Assembly (NCBI GenBank): GCA_035765535.1
Contig: DASTXE010000004.1
Coordinates: 274,647 to 338,646 of the forward strand
DNA: 64,000 bases
DNA from: Rickettsiales bacterium
GTDB lineage: Bacteria > Pseudomonadota > Alphaproteobacteria > Rickettsiales > JABCZZ01
Direction: 5' to 3'
Within the stretch, counting starts at the first letter, position 1. Every line of letters begins with the position of its first letter. Shown piece by piece: positions 63,133 to 64,000 of the stretch. The notes beneath the pieces are model-generated. The model saw nothing but the letters and a program-made list of their open reading frames with translations, searched no databases and had not been told where the DNA came from. Made by a program: the position numbers and the translations under genes.

Positions 63133-63807
63133 TCAGAACATGAAGGGTTTGGGCATGCGGAATGCAGGAATCAGCGGTGCACTGGCATCATGCAGGACAT
63201 TGCGGTATAACATATTGTTAAGCTTACGATATTCCACCAGCTTGCCAAGTCCTGCCTGGCCTGTTTTGCCCGGAACCACATGCTCCAGTGCCAGCAACCT
63301 TCCGCCTTCGCGCAACTGGTCGCTGAAGCTTTGGGGAATGAACTCGACAGCGCCTTCCACAATAATCACGTCATACGGTGCGCGCACGGAAACACCTTCA
63401 ACGAGCGGTGACTGTACGCATTCGATATTGCTGTAGGAAGCAAGTAAACCTTTGGCTTTGCCTGCAAGTTCAGCATCTTCTTCCAGTGCTACAACCTTTT
63501 GAGCCAGCTTGGAAAGCACAGCGGAGGAATAACCGGTGCCACAGGCGACATCCAGCACGGTCTCGTTCTTGCCGATCTGCGCGTATTTCAGGATGCGTGC
63601 AAATACGAGCGGTTCCATGAGGAAGCGGCCGTTGCCGATGGAGATATCCTCGTCCACATACGCTACCTGTTTGAAGATTTCCGGAACGAAAAGCTCACGC
63701 TCCACGCTTTCCAGCGCCACAATGATTTCCTCGACGTTCACGTCACCCGTCATGATCTGGCCGGTTATCATATGGCCGCGGGGGTTATTCTGCTGCGATA
63801 TTGTCAT
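63133..63807 (-). CDS. PCMT-family methyltransferase (second copy)
   Basis: A 224-aa protein of the protein-L-isoaspartate methyltransferase family. It has VERELFVPEIFKQVAYVDE, FLMEPLVFARILKYA in place of the usual S-Q-P active region, VLDVACGTGYSSAVLSKLA (SAM loop) and VQSPLVEGVSVRAPYDVII. The ATG is supported by AGAGG. It is distinct from pcm and matches the PCMT-like genes that lie before tolC in many alphaproteobacteria, so it may not act on isoaspartate. The next gene is off the window. Confidence 0.8.
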   Translation of the reverse strand: MTISQQNNPRGHMITGQIMTGDVNVEEIIVALESVERELFVPEIFKQVAYVDEDISIGNGRFLMEPLVFARILKYAQIGKNETVLDVACGTGYSSAVLSKLAQKVVALEEDAELAGKAKGLLASYSNIECVQSPLVEGVSVRAPYDVIIVEGAVEFIPQSFSDQLREGGRLLALEHVVPGKTGQAGLGKLVEYRKLNNMLYRNVLHDASAPLIPAFRMPKPFMF

Positions 63808-63950
63808 AAGCACCTCTTTTACCCCATTCTATGGCACAGGCCCGGCGCGTTTGCAACGTACATGGTGTGATTGCGGGCGAGTATTTTTTCGAGTACAACC
63901 TGCATTGTTAGGATTTTTCATAAATATTAGCACCTTGTAGGGAGAACGCA

Positions 63951-64000
63951 ATGACACATTTTGTAGCTGTAATGGCATATTATGTAGGTTTGGACGTATC
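63951..64000 (+). CDS. Start of a probable IS110-family transposase, cut by the window end
   Basis: ATG at 63951 follows a good ribosome site (AGGGAGAA). The sixteen codons visible read MTHFVAVMAYYVGLDV and then the window ends. YVGLDVS at the N terminus is typical of the IS110 family DEDD transposase/recombinase (RuvC-like first aspartate). In that family the bridge RNA is encoded in a non-coding end, so the bases before 63951 may hold it, but the element's ends cannot be defined here. Confidence 0.5.
   Translation, partial: MTHFVAVMAYYVGLDV

Noticed and set aside
1..64000. Search for tRNA, rRNA, CRISPR arrays and complete insertion sequences
   Set aside because: No cloverleaf-like gene, no regularly spaced direct repeats and no complete transposase with inverted ends were seen; only a partial IS110-like start at the right edge.

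Overview
The window is about 64 kb of densely packed bacterial chromosome with moderate GC and short intergenic gaps. It looks alphaproteobacterial. The clearest sign is a DnaA-box-rich gap between a PPSR-family gene and hemE (58432-58794), the arrangement known for chromosome origins in this class (Caulobacter, Rickettsia). Other signs are an RpoH promoter of the alphaproteobacterial form before dnaK, a DksA with one cysteine, and a Mg-type HemB. I cannot name the order.

Layout. 0-4 kb: the 3' part of kdpD, two small genes and mreC. 4-9 kb: dnaK-dnaJ with a small cysteine-rich secreted protein, then a glycosyltransferase. 9-14 kb: AlkA-type glycosylase, PfkB sugar/nucleoside kinase, an aroQ operon with an EF-hand lipoprotein and a CpxP-like protein, and a secreted unknown. 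14-18.3 kb: ffh, then a GC-rich foreign-looking gene followed by a decayed copy of the ffh 3' end, then an unrecognised pair (138-aa two-repeat protein and 401-aa protein). 18-31 kb: cdh, uvrA, a secreted GH5 glycosidase overlapping a pseudopilin, lptG, photolyase, an esterase overlapping hemB, a HAD protein and nadK. 30.6-36 kb: a type II secretion/type IV pilus inner-membrane operon (GspF-, GspL/PilM-, PilO- and PilP-like) followed by an ABC ATPase. 36-51 kb: M23 peptidase, polA-terC, ysxC-bolA-SemiSWEET, psd-pssA, a GT4 glycosyltransferase, LpxR-like, PlsC, an RND adaptor without its pump, and dksA. 51-54.5 kb: a 1117-aa protein that I read as about nine XRE-like helix-turn-helix units. 54.6-64 kb: a beta-barrel protein, a DUF2946-like protein, ppx, PPSR, oriC, hemE, surE-pcm, a second PCMT-like gene, and the first codons of a probable IS110-family transposase running off the end.

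How parts fit together. Several genes serve the envelope: mreC, the M23 peptidase, lptG, LpxR-like, PlsC, Psd/PssA and Cdh. The secretion operon plus the pseudopilin-GH5 pair suggests a T2SS-like route that may export the glycosidase, but no GspD or GspE lies here. Two families of short intergenic repeats (about 79 bp and about 60 bp, each folding into two hairpins) sit at gene 3' ends. One copy supplies the first ~33 codons of the DUF2946-like gene.

The best candidates for undescribed biology are the multi-HTH giant, the repeat-protein/401-aa pair beside the ffh duplication, the foreign insert itself and the two repeat families. No rRNA, tRNA or CRISPR array was seen.
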